Shown here in pieces: positions 1-11,475 of a stretch of 64,000 nucleotides of DNA (within the stretch, counting starts at the first letter, position 1; each line of letters opens with the position of its first letter). The stretch spans positions 744,001 through 808,000 of the forward strand of contig CAVTJL010000004.1 in the NCBI GenBank assembly GCA_963735065.1. Direction: 5' to 3'. The notes under the pieces were generated by a model. The model ran no database searches, had not been told where the DNA came from, and saw only the letters and a list, made by a program, of their open reading frames with translations. Source of the DNA: CAVTJL01 sp963735065. Its GTDB lineage: Bacteria > Pseudomonadota > Alphaproteobacteria > Geminicoccales > Geminicoccaceae. Made by a program: the position numbers and the translations under genes.

Positions 1-1
1 C

Positions 2-480
2 GATGCCGTCATCACCTTCCCGTTCCTCGTGCTGGTGATCGCCATCGTGGCGGTGCTGGGGCCGGGGCTGATGAACATGTACATCGCGGTGGGCGTCGTG
101 GGCTGGGTCTTCTACGCCCGGCTGCTCAGGGCCGAGATCCGCGTCCAGCGGCAGCTCGACTATGCCGCCGCCGGCAGGGTGATGGGCTACACCGATCTCC
201 GGATCATCTGCCGCCATCTCCTGCCCAACGCCATCACGCCCATCATCGTCTACTGGATGACCGACATGGCACTCGGCATCCTGCTGGGCTCGAGCCTGGG
301 CTATCTTGGCCTGGGCGCCCAACCGCCCACGGCGGAGTGGGGCGTTCTGATCGCCGACGGCAAGAATTTCATGACCACCGGCTGGTGGATTTCCATCTTT
401 CCGGGGATCGCCATCGTCGTCACCGGGCTGGGTCTCAGCCTTCTGGGCGACGGTATGGCCGACCTTCTGCGAGCCCGCCG

Positions 481-484
<4 letters not shown>
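2..484 (+). CDS. ABC transporter permease, DppC/OppC type (5' end outside the window)
   Basis: This is the C-terminal 160 residues of an inner-membrane permease of the peptide/nickel ABC importer family. The frame is open from base 2, so the start lies upstream. The EAA-loop region is visible as RQLDYAAAGRVMGYTD followed by HLLPNAITPIIV, which is the segment that docks on the ATPases. Hydrophobic stretches flank it. Its stop overlaps the GTG of the next gene (GTGA), so it is translationally coupled to the two ATPases. The solute-binding protein is presumably upstream of the window, so the substrate (peptide, nickel or another solute) cannot be assigned. Confidence 0.9.
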
Positions 485-1464
<980 letters not shown>

Positions 1465-1467
1465 GCG

Positions 1468-2511
1468 ATGGACATGACCGAGCAGCCGCTCCTCGAGGTC
1501 GACGGGCTGGTGCGCAGCTTCCAGCTCGAGCGCGGGCTGGGCGAGATCGTGCTGCGACGCCCGTTGCGCATCGTACGCGCGCTGAACGGCGTGAGCCTCA
1601 GCGTGCGGCGCGGCGAGACGCTGGGCATCGTCGGCGAGTCCGGTTGCGGCAAGTCGACCCTGGCACGCTGCCTCGTGCGTCTGCTCGAGGCCGAGGCGGG
1701 CAGCATCCGCTTTGCCGGTGAGGACGTGCGGGCGCTCAAGGGCGCCAAGCTCCGGGCCTTCCATCGCCGGGTCCAGATGGTCTTCCAGGACCCCTACGGC
1801 TCGCTCAACCCGCGCCAGACGGTGGGCGCCATGCTGCGCGAGGCGCTCTCGGTCCACAGGCTGCGCGCCCGCGAGGCGATCCCAGAACGCGTCGCCGAGC
1901 TTCTGGAGCTGGTGCGGCTGCCGGCGGACGCAGCTTCACGCTACCCGCACGCGTTCTCGGGCGGGCAGCGCCAGCGGATCGGCATCGCCAGGGCGCTTGC
2001 CCTCGAGCCCGAATGCCTGATCGCCGACGAGCTGGTCTCGGCGCTGGACGTCTCGGTCCAGGCGCAGGTCGTCAATCTTCTTCTCGAGCTGCAGGCGCGG
2101 CTGGGCCTGACGATCCTGTTCGTTGCGCACGACCTTCGGCTAGTGCGTCACATCTCCCATCGCGTCGCGGTGATGTATCTAGGGCACATCGTCGAGGTGG
2201 CGGAGACTGAGACGCTCTTCGCCCGACCGCGACATCCCTATACGCGGGCCCTTCTCAGCGCCGCGCCGAGCCTTGACCCGGGGATCCGGACGAAGACCGC
2301 CGCGGTTCGGGGTGAGTTGCCGAGCCCACTCGCGGTGCCCTCGGGATGCCCGTTCCATCCGCGCTGCCCCTTCGTCTTCGAGCGCTGCCGTAGGGAGCGG
2401 CCGCGGCTCGAACCCCATGGCCACGGCCTCGCAGCCTGCCACCTCGAGGAGCTGCCGGAAATGGCAGCCGGTCATTCGCTTCCGCAGGCCGTCCGCGCGA
2501 GTGCCCGATAA
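1468..2511 (+). CDS. ABC transporter ATP-binding protein, DppF/OppF type
   Basis: A 347-residue second ATPase of the same importer, pairing with the upstream DppD-like subunit. Walker A is GESGCGKST at about residues 56-64, the signature is FSGGQRQRIGIARAL and the C-terminal cysteine-rich extension is CPFHPRCPFVFERC. Walker B reads CLIADELVSALD, so the usual proline after the catalytic Glu is Leu; the Glu itself is kept. It is the last gene of the operon, and the next gene is on the opposite strand 4 bases away. Confidence 0.92.
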   Translation: MDMTEQPLLEVDGLVRSFQLERGLGEIVLRRPLRIVRALNGVSLSVRRGETLGIVGESGCGKSTLARCLVRLLEAEAGSIRFAGEDVRALKGAKLRAFHRRVQMVFQDPYGSLNPRQTVGAMLREALSVHRLRAREAIPERVAELLELVRLPADAASRYPHAFSGGQRQRIGIARALALEPECLIADELVSALDVSVQAQVVNLLLELQARLGLTILFVAHDLRLVRHISHRVAVMYLGHIVEVAETETLFARPRHPYTRALLSAAPSLDPGIRTKTAAVRGELPSPLAVPSGCPFHPRCPFVFERCRRERPRLEPHGHGLAACHLEELPEMAAGHSLPQAVRASAR

Positions 2512-2515
2512 GGGA

Positions 2516-2860
2516 TCAGCCGCGCGCCTGGCAGTCCTTGAAGTCCGGATCGCCGTTGATCTTGAGGTCGGCGTCGCTGCCGCTGGTCGTCAGCCGGACC
2601 ATGCCGTCCGCGCCCGAGTAGCTTCGGCCGAGCAAGCCCGAGCCGTCACGATTCAGCCGATAGGTGTCGGCGCCGGTGTCGACAGCGACACGGTCGCCAT
2701 CCGGCGAGTAAACCGCGTTGAACTGACGGCCGTCGTCGCAGCGATAGCTCACGATCCTGGTCCGATCGCCGTTCCCGATGCCGTCGTTGAGGCTGGAGCA
2801 TCCGGCAAGAGCAGCGACACCGAGGAGGGCTGGCAGGGCAAGCCTCGGGAGCCGGGGCAT
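2516..2860 (-). CDS. Small lipoprotein, MliC/PliC-like c-type lysozyme inhibitor
   Basis: A 114-residue secreted protein with a lipoprotein signal peptide. A hydrophobic stretch ends in the lipobox LAGC, with Cys21 as the predicted lipidated residue. The mature part has the pattern of the MliC family: YRCDDGRQFNAVY near the start, YRLNRDGSGLLGRSYS in the middle, and a late Cys (DFKDC) that could pair with the first. Family members bind c-type lysozyme in the periplasm or outer membrane. GGAGAAG lies 6 bases before the ATG. It stands alone between convergent and co-directional neighbours. The family call rests on pattern similarity only. Confidence 0.7.
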   Translation of the reverse strand: MPRLPRLALPALLGVAALAGCSSLNDGIGNGDRTRIVSYRCDDGRQFNAVYSPDGDRVAVDTGADTYRLNRDGSGLLGRSYSGADGMVRLTTSGSDADLKINGDPDFKDCQARG

Positions 2861-2947
2861 GGATTCTTCTCCGCTTGCAGGCCGGCGGTGCCGGCGGACA
2901 TGCCGCCAGAACCGTGAGGCGGGCCCCTGGTTCCCGGGTGGCCCCGG

Positions 2948-4744
<1,797 letters not shown>

Positions 4745-4823
4745 CGGTCGCTCCTGGATCGCAGGGTCCAGGACGATTGTGCCGCCGGCGGCCGCCCGGG
4801 CGCAACCGGCCCGCATGCGCGTC

Positions 4824-5456
4824 TCAGTCCGGCGGGGGCACCTTGTACTCGTGCGGCCGGGTGGCGGCGAACTCGGGCATGGCCTCGCAGCGCGCGGCGA
4901 GCGCCCGCAGCCTCGGCCAGGGGCCGGCCTCGAGCAGGCCCGGGTCGGCCAAGCCCACATAGCCCATCATGCAGGCGGCGGTGATGTCGGGCTGCATGAT
5001 CCTGTGGCCGCCCATCCATCCCTCACCGACCTCGGCCTCCAGCGCGTCGAGCCCGCTCATCACCTGCGTGCGGCAGCGCTCGACCCAGGTAGGCCAGCGG
5101 CGCTCGGCCGGACGCAGCAGGCGCTCGTAGGCGCCCTGCACCGCCTTGTCGTTGATGCCGGTCGCAAGGGCGATCTGACGGAGCGCCCGCCGCCGCGACG
5201 GGCCGCTCGTCGGCAGGAGCGCCCGCTCGGGCCCGACCGTCTCGTCCAGCCAGTCGAGGATGGCGCCCGAATCGATCAGGATCTCGCCATCGTCGAGGCG
5301 AAGCGAGGGCACGCGGCCGAGCGGGTTGATGCGCCGCATCGTCTGGGCATCCCCGAAGACGGAAAGCGTGCTGTGCTCGTAGGGGATGCCCAGGACACGG
5401 AGCGAGACCGCGACGCGGCGGACGAAAGGCGAGTCATACTGGCCGACGAGGAGCAT
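4824..5456 (-). CDS. Glutathione S-transferase family protein
   Basis: A 210-residue GST-fold protein. The N-terminal thioredoxin-like domain begins LVGQYDSPFVRRVAVSL and contains the GSH-binding loop GRVPSLRLDDGEILIDSGAI, with the cis-Pro and the Asp-Ser pair. An all-helical C-terminal domain follows. The substrate is not predictable. It is 9 bases downstream of an epimerase-type gene and upstream of ade, all on the minus strand, so co-transcription in a catabolic or detoxification unit is likely. Confidence 0.85.
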   Translation of the reverse strand: MLLVGQYDSPFVRRVAVSLRVLGIPYEHSTLSVFGDAQTMRRINPLGRVPSLRLDDGEILIDSGAILDWLDETVGPERALLPTSGPSRRRALRQIALATGINDKAVQGAYERLLRPAERRWPTWVERCRTQVMSGLDALEAEVGEGWMGGHRIMQPDITAACMMGYVGLADPGLLEAGPWPRLRALAARCEAMPEFAATRPHEYKVPPPD

Positions 5457-5465
5457 GAGCCTCTC

Positions 5466-6290
5466 CTACCAGCGGAGCTTTCTCTCCATGGCCTCGGTCT
5501 GCTCGATGAGGGCGCGCGCCTCGGCGGCGGCCTGCTCGTTGGCGCGCATCTCGTCGCTGAGCTGCGGCACGGCACCGTCCTCGGGCACGTAGCCGATGAC
5601 CTTCCGCGTCGTCTCGATGTCCCAGCGCATGCCGGGATTGTCGGACATGAGATTGAGGACCGCGAAGCGGACGGTATCGGGGGCCAGCACCGCCTTCTCG
5701 AAGCCCTGGCAGAGGTCCCGGTCGGACAGCCACATGAGCTGTCCCCACGCATTGTAACTCATCGTCGGGCCCGGAGGGTTGCCCGGGATGTGCTGGCAGT
5801 AGCCGATGCGGAAGCAGATGACAGAGAGGCCCCAGCGCTCGCTGTAGGAGCGGCCGAGCCGCTCACCGATCAGCTTGGAGACGCCATAGGGATTGACCGG
5901 GCACGGCTCCCGATCGGTCGGCAGCGTCCCATCGCCGAAGCGGTGCCCGGCCATCGTCCAGTTGGAGCTGGCGAAGACGAGCCGCTTGGCGCCCTGCCGT
6001 ACCGCAGCCTCGTAGACGTTGAGGACAAGGTCGATATTGTCTCGCTGGATCGACGCCCAAGGGGCCTCGGGCCGCGGATTGCCGGCGAGGTGGATGACGA
6101 CATCCACGCCCTCGAAGAGATCGACCCAGCCCTGGTCCCAGACCGCGAGATCGGCCACCTGGACCGCGGGGTCACCGCCGTCATGGCGATCGAGCAGGCG
6201 GAGATCGTACCCGCCCTGCCCCTCGAAATGCGCGCGCAGCTTCCTGCCAATCGAGCCCGCCGCCCCGGTGATGAGAATGGTGCGCGCCAT
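5466..6290 (-). CDS. NAD-dependent epimerase/dehydratase family protein (uronate dehydrogenase-like)
   Basis: A 274-residue extended short-chain dehydrogenase. The dinucleotide-binding motif GAAGSIGRKL is at residues 9-18, the catalytic pair is in PYGVSKLIGE (Tyr-x3-Lys), and the conserved Ser is in FASSNWTMAGH. Length and motif order resemble uronate dehydrogenases, which oxidise uronic acids to aldarolactones, but substrate residues cannot be judged without alignment. It is 1 base downstream of a 2-hydroxyacid dehydrogenase and divergent from a rhamnonate-dehydratase-like gene. This suggests a sugar-acid catabolic cluster, which is an inference. Confidence 0.8.
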   Translation of the reverse strand: MARTILITGAAGSIGRKLRAHFEGQGGYDLRLLDRHDGGDPAVQVADLAVWDQGWVDLFEGVDVVIHLAGNPRPEAPWASIQRDNIDLVLNVYEAAVRQGAKRLVFASSNWTMAGHRFGDGTLPTDREPCPVNPYGVSKLIGERLGRSYSERWGLSVICFRIGYCQHIPGNPPGPTMSYNAWGQLMWLSDRDLCQGFEKAVLAPDTVRFAVLNLMSDNPGMRWDIETTRKVIGYVPEDGAVPQLSDEMRANEQAAAEARALIEQTEAMERKLRW

Positions 6291-6291
6291 C

Positions 6292-7227
6292 TCAGCCGAC
6301 CGGCGTCAGGGCGCCCTTGCCCGCGAACCAGGAGCGGATGTTGTCGAGCACGCACTGGCCCATGTCGCGCATGGTCTCCTCGGTGCTGCTGGCGATGTGC
6401 GGGGTGAGGACGACATTGTCGAGGGCGATCAGCTCGGCCGGAACCTTGGGCTCGTCCGCGAAGACGTCGAGGCCCGCGGCGCCCAGCCGCTTCTCCTTGA
6501 GCGCCGCCACGAGCGCTGGCTCGTCGACGAGCCAGCCGCGGGCGACGTTGACGAAGACGCCTTCCGGCCCCAGCGCGTCCATGACCTCCTTGTTGACGAT
6601 GTTCGTCACACCCTGGCCGCCTGCCGCCGCGAGGAAGAGGATATCCGAGTTGGCCGCGAGCTCGACGGCGCTGCCATAGGCTTTGTAGGACACGCCGGGC
6701 TTGGGCTGCGGGTCGTGGTAGGCGATCTGCATGCCGAAGCCCTCGAGCCGACGGGCCAGCGCCGTGCCGATCCGGCCGAGGCCCAGGATGCCGCAGCGCT
6801 TGCCGCTGAACTTGCGCGCAAGCGGCATGCGGGCCTTCAGCCATTCGCCCGAGCGCACGTACCTGTCGGCCTCGACCAACCGGCGGCAGGCGGCGATACC
6901 CAGCATCAGCGCGGTGTCGGAGACGTCGTCGTAGAGCACCGGGGCGGTCGTCACGACAATGCCGCGCTTCTTCGCGAGCGCCAGATCGGTGGTCTCGAGG
7001 CCGACGCCGTTGATGGCGCAGATCTCGAGCTTGGGCAGGGCCTCGATGACCGCCGTCGGCAGGCCTGCCATGCCGTGGCTCACCACGCCGCGAATACGGT
7101 CCGCCATGGGCGCGAGAGCTGCCGCCTTGTCGGGCGCGTCCCAGACCTTGTGCGCGGTGAACTCGCGCTCGAGCTGATCGAGCACGAACGGACGCTGCTG
7201 GCCAATGACGGCGATCTCGACTGGCAT
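6292..7227 (-). CDS. D-2-hydroxyacid dehydrogenase (glyoxylate/hydroxypyruvate reductase-like)
   Basis: A 311-residue NAD(P)-dependent reductase of 2-keto acids. The Rossmann motif is GLGRIGTALARRL. The catalytic triad is visible as Arg in NVARGW, Glu in DVFADEP and His in TPHIASST. GGGGAGG lies just before the ATG. It is the first gene of a four-gene minus-strand run (this gene, the epimerase, the GST, ade) and is divergent from an enolase-superfamily dehydratase with a 185-base gap that should hold both promoters. Likely substrates are glyoxylate, hydroxypyruvate or a sugar-derived 2-keto acid. Confidence 0.87.
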   Translation of the reverse strand: MPVEIAVIGQQRPFVLDQLEREFTAHKVWDAPDKAAALAPMADRIRGVVSHGMAGLPTAVIEALPKLEICAINGVGLETTDLALAKKRGIVVTTAPVLYDDVSDTALMLGIAACRRLVEADRYVRSGEWLKARMPLARKFSGKRCGILGLGRIGTALARRLEGFGMQIAYHDPQPKPGVSYKAYGSAVELAANSDILFLAAAGGQGVTNIVNKEVMDALGPEGVFVNVARGWLVDEPALVAALKEKRLGAAGLDVFADEPKVPAELIALDNVVLTPHIASSTEETMRDMGQCVLDNIRSWFAGKGALTPVG

Positions 7228-7412
7228 GGATCCTCCCCGGTGCTGCCCCGCGCTTCTAGCGGCCGCGTGGAGGCTGGTCCAGGGGCCCCGGAGCCGGGCT
7301 GGCCTGCAGGACCGGGGCTGCTGGTTGTGGGTATGGCCGGCCGATGGTAGCGCTCACGGCAAAGCATGACCGGCACCGTCGCCGTGCGTCACACCACTCA
7401 GGGAGCAAGCCG

Positions 7413-8600
7413 ATGAAGATCACCGGCGTCAGGGTTCGCCATCTGTCCGGCATCATGCCGACAAAGGGGATATTCTGGGAGCAGCGGCTGCTGCGTCCGA
7501 TCGATGTCTATCCGGAGTATCGCCGGCAGGGCGTGGTCGAGGGTGGCGAGCAGATCGACGATCGCCATCTTCGCATCAGTGCCTGCTTCCTCACGATCGA
7601 GACGGATGAGGGTGTCTCGGGCCTCTCCGGGCCGTTCCGCGAGCCCTGCGCGCACATCGTGGCGACCCAGCTGCGCCCAGTCCTGCTGGGCAAGGATCCG
7701 CTGGCGACGGAATATCTGTGGGACGTGATGCACCGCCTCCTCGTCCATGGCCGCCAGGGCGACGCGATGTTCGCGATCAGCGTCGTCGACTGCGCGCTCT
7801 GGGATCTCAAAGGAAAATGGCTGGGGCAGCCGGTCTGGCGGATCCTGGGCGGGCCCACGCGCGCCGAGATCCCGGCCTATGCCAGCATGCTGGGCTACGA
7901 GGTGCTGGACCCCGGCCTCGTCCGCGAGCGGGCGCTGATGGCGAAGGAGGAAGGCTATCAGGCCCAGAAATGGTTCTTCCGCCACGGGCCTACGAGCGGT
8001 CACGAGGGGCTGAAGAAGAACGTCGAGCTCGTTCGGACGCTCAGGGAGACGCTGGGCGAGGACTACGACATCATGCTCGATTGCTGGCAGAGCATGGACT
8101 ACCCCTATCTCCTCAAGCTCGCCCAGCGGATCGAGGAGTATCGTCCCTACTGGCTCGAGGAGACCGCCCTCCCCGACCGCATCGACACATACCGGCGCAT
8201 CAAGGACAAGATAAGAATTCCACTGGCCGGCGCCGAGCATCACTACACGCGTTGGGGCATGCAGCAGTTCATCGAGAAGCAGGCGCTCGACTATTATCAG
8301 CCCGATCCCTACTGGTGCGGGGGCCTGAGCGAGGTCCTCAAGATCGGCGCGCTGACCTCGACGCACGATCTCGTCTGCATCCCGCACGGTCACTCCACGC
8401 ACGTGAATGCCGTCTTCTCGGCACTCCACTCACCCCTTCATACGCCCTACCAGGAATATCTCGTGAAGTGGAACGAGGTACATCAGTTCTGGTTCGACAA
8501 GCCGCTCAAGCCAGAGAAGGGGTTGATCAGGCTGCCGGAATATGCCGGAGTAAGCCCTGCGCTCGACGAATCCAAGATCGAGGCGGCTCACGAGCTTTGA
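7413..8600 (+). CDS. Enolase-superfamily dehydratase, L-rhamnonate dehydratase-like
   Basis: A 395-residue mandelate racemase/muconate-lactonizing family enzyme. Metal ligands are placed as Asp in IMLDCWQSMD, Glu in YWLEET and Glu in PLAGAEHHYT. Putative catalytic positions are QKWFF and the His of IPHGHSTH. These motifs match the L-rhamnonate dehydratase subgroup, which dehydrates acid sugars to 2-keto-3-deoxy acids. The frame opens at 7344, but the ATG at 7413 follows GGGAG and begins the usual MKITGVRVRHL. A sugar-type solute-binding protein follows after 36 bases, and a 2-hydroxyacid dehydrogenase is divergent, so a sugar-acid pathway is plausible. Confidence 0.8.
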   Translation: MKITGVRVRHLSGIMPTKGIFWEQRLLRPIDVYPEYRRQGVVEGGEQIDDRHLRISACFLTIETDEGVSGLSGPFREPCAHIVATQLRPVLLGKDPLATEYLWDVMHRLLVHGRQGDAMFAISVVDCALWDLKGKWLGQPVWRILGGPTRAEIPAYASMLGYEVLDPGLVRERALMAKEEGYQAQKWFFRHGPTSGHEGLKKNVELVRTLRETLGEDYDIMLDCWQSMDYPYLLKLAQRIEEYRPYWLEETALPDRIDTYRRIKDKIRIPLAGAEHHYTRWGMQQFIEKQALDYYQPDPYWCGGLSEVLKIGALTSTHDLVCIPHGHSTHVNAVFSALHSPLHTPYQEYLVKWNEVHQFWFDKPLKPEKGLIRLPEYAGVSPALDESKIEAAHEL

Positions 8601-8636
8601 GCGCGCTCGAGAGCAAGAATTGCAGGGAGCTAGACC

Positions 8637-9983
8637 ATGAGAAGCATCACGAGGCGTCAAACGCTGGGCACAGCGCTGGGCGGCATTGCCGGGGCGGCGC
8701 TGCTCGGCCGCCGGGCGCTCGCCGCCGACTTCAAGAGCGTGGTCGTCAAGGACGTGAAGCCGCCGAGCTACCCCATCGAGAAGGGTGCCAAACTGCGCGT
8801 CCTGAGGCCCTCCAAGTTCGTCAAGGGCGACGAGGTCCTCTTTCTTGAAAACACTAAGAAGTTCACGGAGAAGACCGGTGTAGAGGTGACGGTCGAGAGC
8901 GAGAATTGGACGGACCTGCGCCCCAAGACGGCCGTGGCGGCCAACGTCGGCAGCGGCCCGGACATCGTTCTCGCCTGGCAGGAGGATCCCCACCTCTTCC
9001 CGGACAAGCTCATCGAGCTCGATGATCTCGCCAACTATCTGAGCGAGAAATACGGGGGCTGGTTCAAGGTCGCCGAGCACTATGGCCGCCAGAACGGCGA
9101 CGGCCCCTGGATCGCCATCCCCTTCGGCGGCAGCGGCAGCACGATGGTCTATCGCAAGTCCTGGGTCGACGCGGCCGGCTTCGACGCCGTGCCGAACGAC
9201 TTTCCAGGCTTCCTCAAGCTCTGCCAGGCGCTGCAGAAGGAAAAGCATCCGGTCGGCTTCGCGCTGGGCCACGCGGTAGGCGATGCCGGCTGGACGGACT
9301 GGGTGCTGTGGGGCTCGGGCTCGGCGGTGGTGGACGAGCAGAACAAGGTGATGCTCGACAACCCGAAGACCATCGACGCCCTGAACTACGCGAAGGATCT
9401 CTACGAGACCTTCATTCCGGGCACGCTCTCCTGGCTCGATCCGTCGAACAACAAGGCGTTCCTGGCCGGCGAGGTCAGCCTCACGACCAACGGCATCTCG
9501 ATCTACTACGCCGCCAAGACGTCCGAGGACCCGGCCATGCAGAAGCTGGCCGAGGACATCTATCACGCGAGCTTCCCGATCGGACCGGTGGGCTTCCCGA
9601 GCCAGGGCGCCCTCGTCATCAACGCGATGGTCTTCAAGTACACGCCCTATCCTAACGCTGCGCGCGAATACATGCGCTTCATGATGGAGGAGGACCAGTA
9701 CATCCCGTGGATGCTGGCCAGCCTAGGCTACTGGTGCCATCCGCTTCAGGCCTACGACAACAGCCCGGTCTGGTCCGACGACCCCAAGGCGCTGCCCTAT
9801 CGTGACATCATGCGGAACGCGCTGCCGCAGAGCTACAAGGGCCCGCCCAGCCAGGCGGCGGCGGCCGTGAAGGCCGACTTCGTCACGGTCGACATGTTCC
9901 AGGCGGTCTGCGCCGGCCAGCTCTCGGCCAAGGACGCCATGGTGGAGGCGACGAAGCGAGCCGAGCGCTACTTCAAGGCCTGA
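8637..9983 (+). CDS. Extracellular solute-binding protein, family 1, with Tat-type signal
   Basis: A 448-residue periplasmic binding protein of a carbohydrate-type ABC importer. The N-terminus is a twin-arginine signal (TRRQTLG, then a hydrophobic stretch and RRALAADF at the likely cleavage site). The body shows family-1 features such as GSGPDIVLAWQEDPHLFPDK and IPFGGSGSTMVYR. CAGGGAG precedes the ATG. No permease or ATPase gene follows; the next gene is nuclease-like. It is therefore an orphan binding protein whose partners must be elsewhere. Linkage to the dehydratase suggests a sugar or sugar-acid ligand. Confidence 0.87.
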   Translation: MRSITRRQTLGTALGGIAGAALLGRRALAADFKSVVVKDVKPPSYPIEKGAKLRVLRPSKFVKGDEVLFLENTKKFTEKTGVEVTVESENWTDLRPKTAVAANVGSGPDIVLAWQEDPHLFPDKLIELDDLANYLSEKYGGWFKVAEHYGRQNGDGPWIAIPFGGSGSTMVYRKSWVDAAGFDAVPNDFPGFLKLCQALQKEKHPVGFALGHAVGDAGWTDWVLWGSGSAVVDEQNKVMLDNPKTIDALNYAKDLYETFIPGTLSWLDPSNNKAFLAGEVSLTTNGISIYYAAKTSEDPAMQKLAEDIYHASFPIGPVGFPSQGALVINAMVFKYTPYPNAAREYMRFMMEEDQYIPWMLASLGYWCHPLQAYDNSPVWSDDPKALPYRDIMRNALPQSYKGPPSQAAAAVKADFVTVDMFQAVCAGQLSAKDAMVEATKRAERYFKA

Positions 9984-10014
9984 CGCGCGTCACGCAACGA
10001 CGTGCCGCCTCGGC

Positions 10015-10050
10015 GGTTGGGAGGGTAGAGCAAGCTTTCCCCTCCCAACC
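10015..10050. terminator. Strong hairpin downstream of the solute-binding protein gene
   Basis: A perfect 11-bp stem: GGTTGGGAGGG (10015-10025) pairs with CCCTCCCAACC (10040-10050) around a 14-base loop. It starts 32 bases after the stop of the solute-binding protein. There is no T-tract on either side, so it is a terminator-like or mRNA 3'-end stabilising hairpin rather than a canonical intrinsic terminator. Confidence 0.55.
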
Positions 10051-10065
10051 TGGGCCGGTCGCGGC

Positions 10066-10701
10066 ATGTCAGCCTCATCGAAGCAGAAGTCGATCGCAGC
10101 GAAGCTCCTCGAGCGTCATGGGCGCACCTATGCGGAGGAGCTGGAAATCGATCTCGACCGCGGAACGCCCTCGCCACTTTTCCGCTGGCTTTGCGCAGCG
10201 CTGCTGCTGAGCGCGCGGATACGGGCGGACGTGGCGCTGGATGCGGCCCGGGCGCTTGCCGACCATGGCTGGCGCACTGCACAGAGCCTCGAACAAACTT
10301 CATGGGAGGAGCGCACCCGCGTCCTAAACAAGGCAGGCTATGCGCGCTACGACGAGAGCACCTCGCGCATGCTGGGCGACACCACGGCCATCCTTCTCGA
10401 GCGGTACAACGGTGATCTGCGCCACCTGCGAGATGCCGCCGAGCGTGATCCCGTGAACGAGCGGAAGCTCCTCAAGGAATTCAAGGGCATAGGCGACGTC
10501 GGTGTCGATGTGTTCTTCCGCGAGGTGCAGGGCGTCTGGGACGAGCTTTTCCCGTTTGCCGACAAGCGTGCGCTTTCAGGAGCCGAGAAGCTTGGGTTGC
10601 CGCCCGACGCCAAGGGTCTGGCGAGCCTCGTGTCGCGAGAGGATTTCCCCCGGCTGATTGCCGCTCTCGTCCGTGTCGACCTCGGTGCCGAGCTCGACTA
10701 G
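10066..10701 (+). CDS. Endonuclease III-like HhH protein lacking obvious catalytic lysine and Fe-S cysteines
   Basis: A 211-residue protein resembling the HhH-GPD DNA glycosylase fold. FRWLCAALLLSARI corresponds to the early helix of endonuclease III, and the helix-hairpin-helix is LLKEFKGIGDVGVDVFF at about 135-151. In Nth the hairpin is followed by the catalytic Lys and then Asp. Here the Lys position reads Asp/Val, and no cysteines are present for the C-terminal 4Fe-4S loop. It may bind or remodel damaged DNA, or be a divergent glycosylase. Its stop overlaps the stop region of rsmE by 4 bases (convergent). Confidence 0.6.
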   Translation: MSASSKQKSIAAKLLERHGRTYAEELEIDLDRGTPSPLFRWLCAALLLSARIRADVALDAARALADHGWRTAQSLEQTSWEERTRVLNKAGYARYDESTSRMLGDTTAILLERYNGDLRHLRDAAERDPVNERKLLKEFKGIGDVGVDVFFREVQGVWDELFPFADKRALSGAEKLGLPPDAKGLASLVSREDFPRLIAALVRVDLGAELD

Positions 10702-11423
10702 CGATCGCCCGCCTGCCGCGCCGGCCGGAGCTGCCAGCAGGCGAGCGCGGCCAGGGCGGCCGTCTCGGCCCGCAGGATGCGTGGGCCCAGGCTCACCGGC
10801 ATGACCGTCGGATGCGCGCGCAGGGCCGTCCGTTCCTCCTCAGAAAAGCCGCCCTCCGGGCCAATCAGCATGCCACCGGCGTCGTGGGCGTCCAGCGCGT
10901 CCACGATGGGTTGCCCGCCCTTCTCGTCGGCGAACAGGATAGCCGCCGGGCCGGCCTGCGCCTGCAGCCAGGGCCCGAACGGGATGGTCGGCTCGATGGG
11001 TGGAACCGTGAGGCGCCCGCACTGCTCGGCCGCCTCGATGGCGATGGCCGCCAGACGGTCTGGCCGGCCGAGCTTGACGACGGTGAAGCGCGTGATGACG
11101 GGGACGAGGCGGGATGCGCCCAGCTCCACGGCCTTCTCGACCAGCCAGTCGAGGCGGCTCTGGCGGATCGGGGCGAAGCAGAGGACCGGCCCGGGCTCGG
11201 GCGCCGGCTGCCGGGTCTGCTCGAGCAGCTCGATCTCGGCGCTGTGGCGGGCGACGCCGGCGATGCGCGCCGACCACTCGCCGTCCCGGCCATTGAAGGG
11301 GCGAAGCTCGGCGCCCGTGCCCAGGCGCAGCACATGGGCCAGATAGTGGGCGCGTGGCCCCTCGATGCGAAGGCGCACGCCCGCGCTCAGGGGCTCGTCG
11401 ACGTGGAGGCGGGGAATGGCCAT
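10698..11423 (-). CDS. rsmE: 16S rRNA (uracil-1498-N3)-methyltransferase RsmE
   Basis: A 241-residue SPOUT-class methyltransferase. The C-terminal knot motifs that bind SAM are visible: MLIGPEGGFSEEE and VSLGPRILRAETAALAAL. The N-terminal PUA-like part includes HYLAHVLRLGTGAEL. The frame extends to 11501, but I chose the ATG at 11423 (MAIPRLHVDEP) because it gives the family length. A longer start would run into ubiA on the other strand. It is divergent from ubiA with a 52-base gap. Confidence 0.92.
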   Translation of the reverse strand: MAIPRLHVDEPLSAGVRLRIEGPRAHYLAHVLRLGTGAELRPFNGRDGEWSARIAGVARHSAEIELLEQTRQPAPEPGPVLCFAPIRQSRLDWLVEKAVELGASRLVPVITRFTVVKLGRPDRLAAIAIEAAEQCGRLTVPPIEPTIPFGPWLQAQAGPAAILFADEKGGQPIVDALDAHDAGGMLIGPEGGFSEEERTALRAHPTVMPVSLGPRILRAETAALAALACWQLRPARQAGDR

Positions 11424-11475
11424 GGGTGCCGGGCTCGGCTTTACCGGGTCGAGGCGGGAAGCTAGAAGACCGCGC

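Noticed and set aside
7330..7360. A LacI-family-like operator around tagcgctca in the 7228-7412 divergent gap
   Set aside because: Only the central 6-8 bases are palindromic and the outer positions do not match, so chance is likely.
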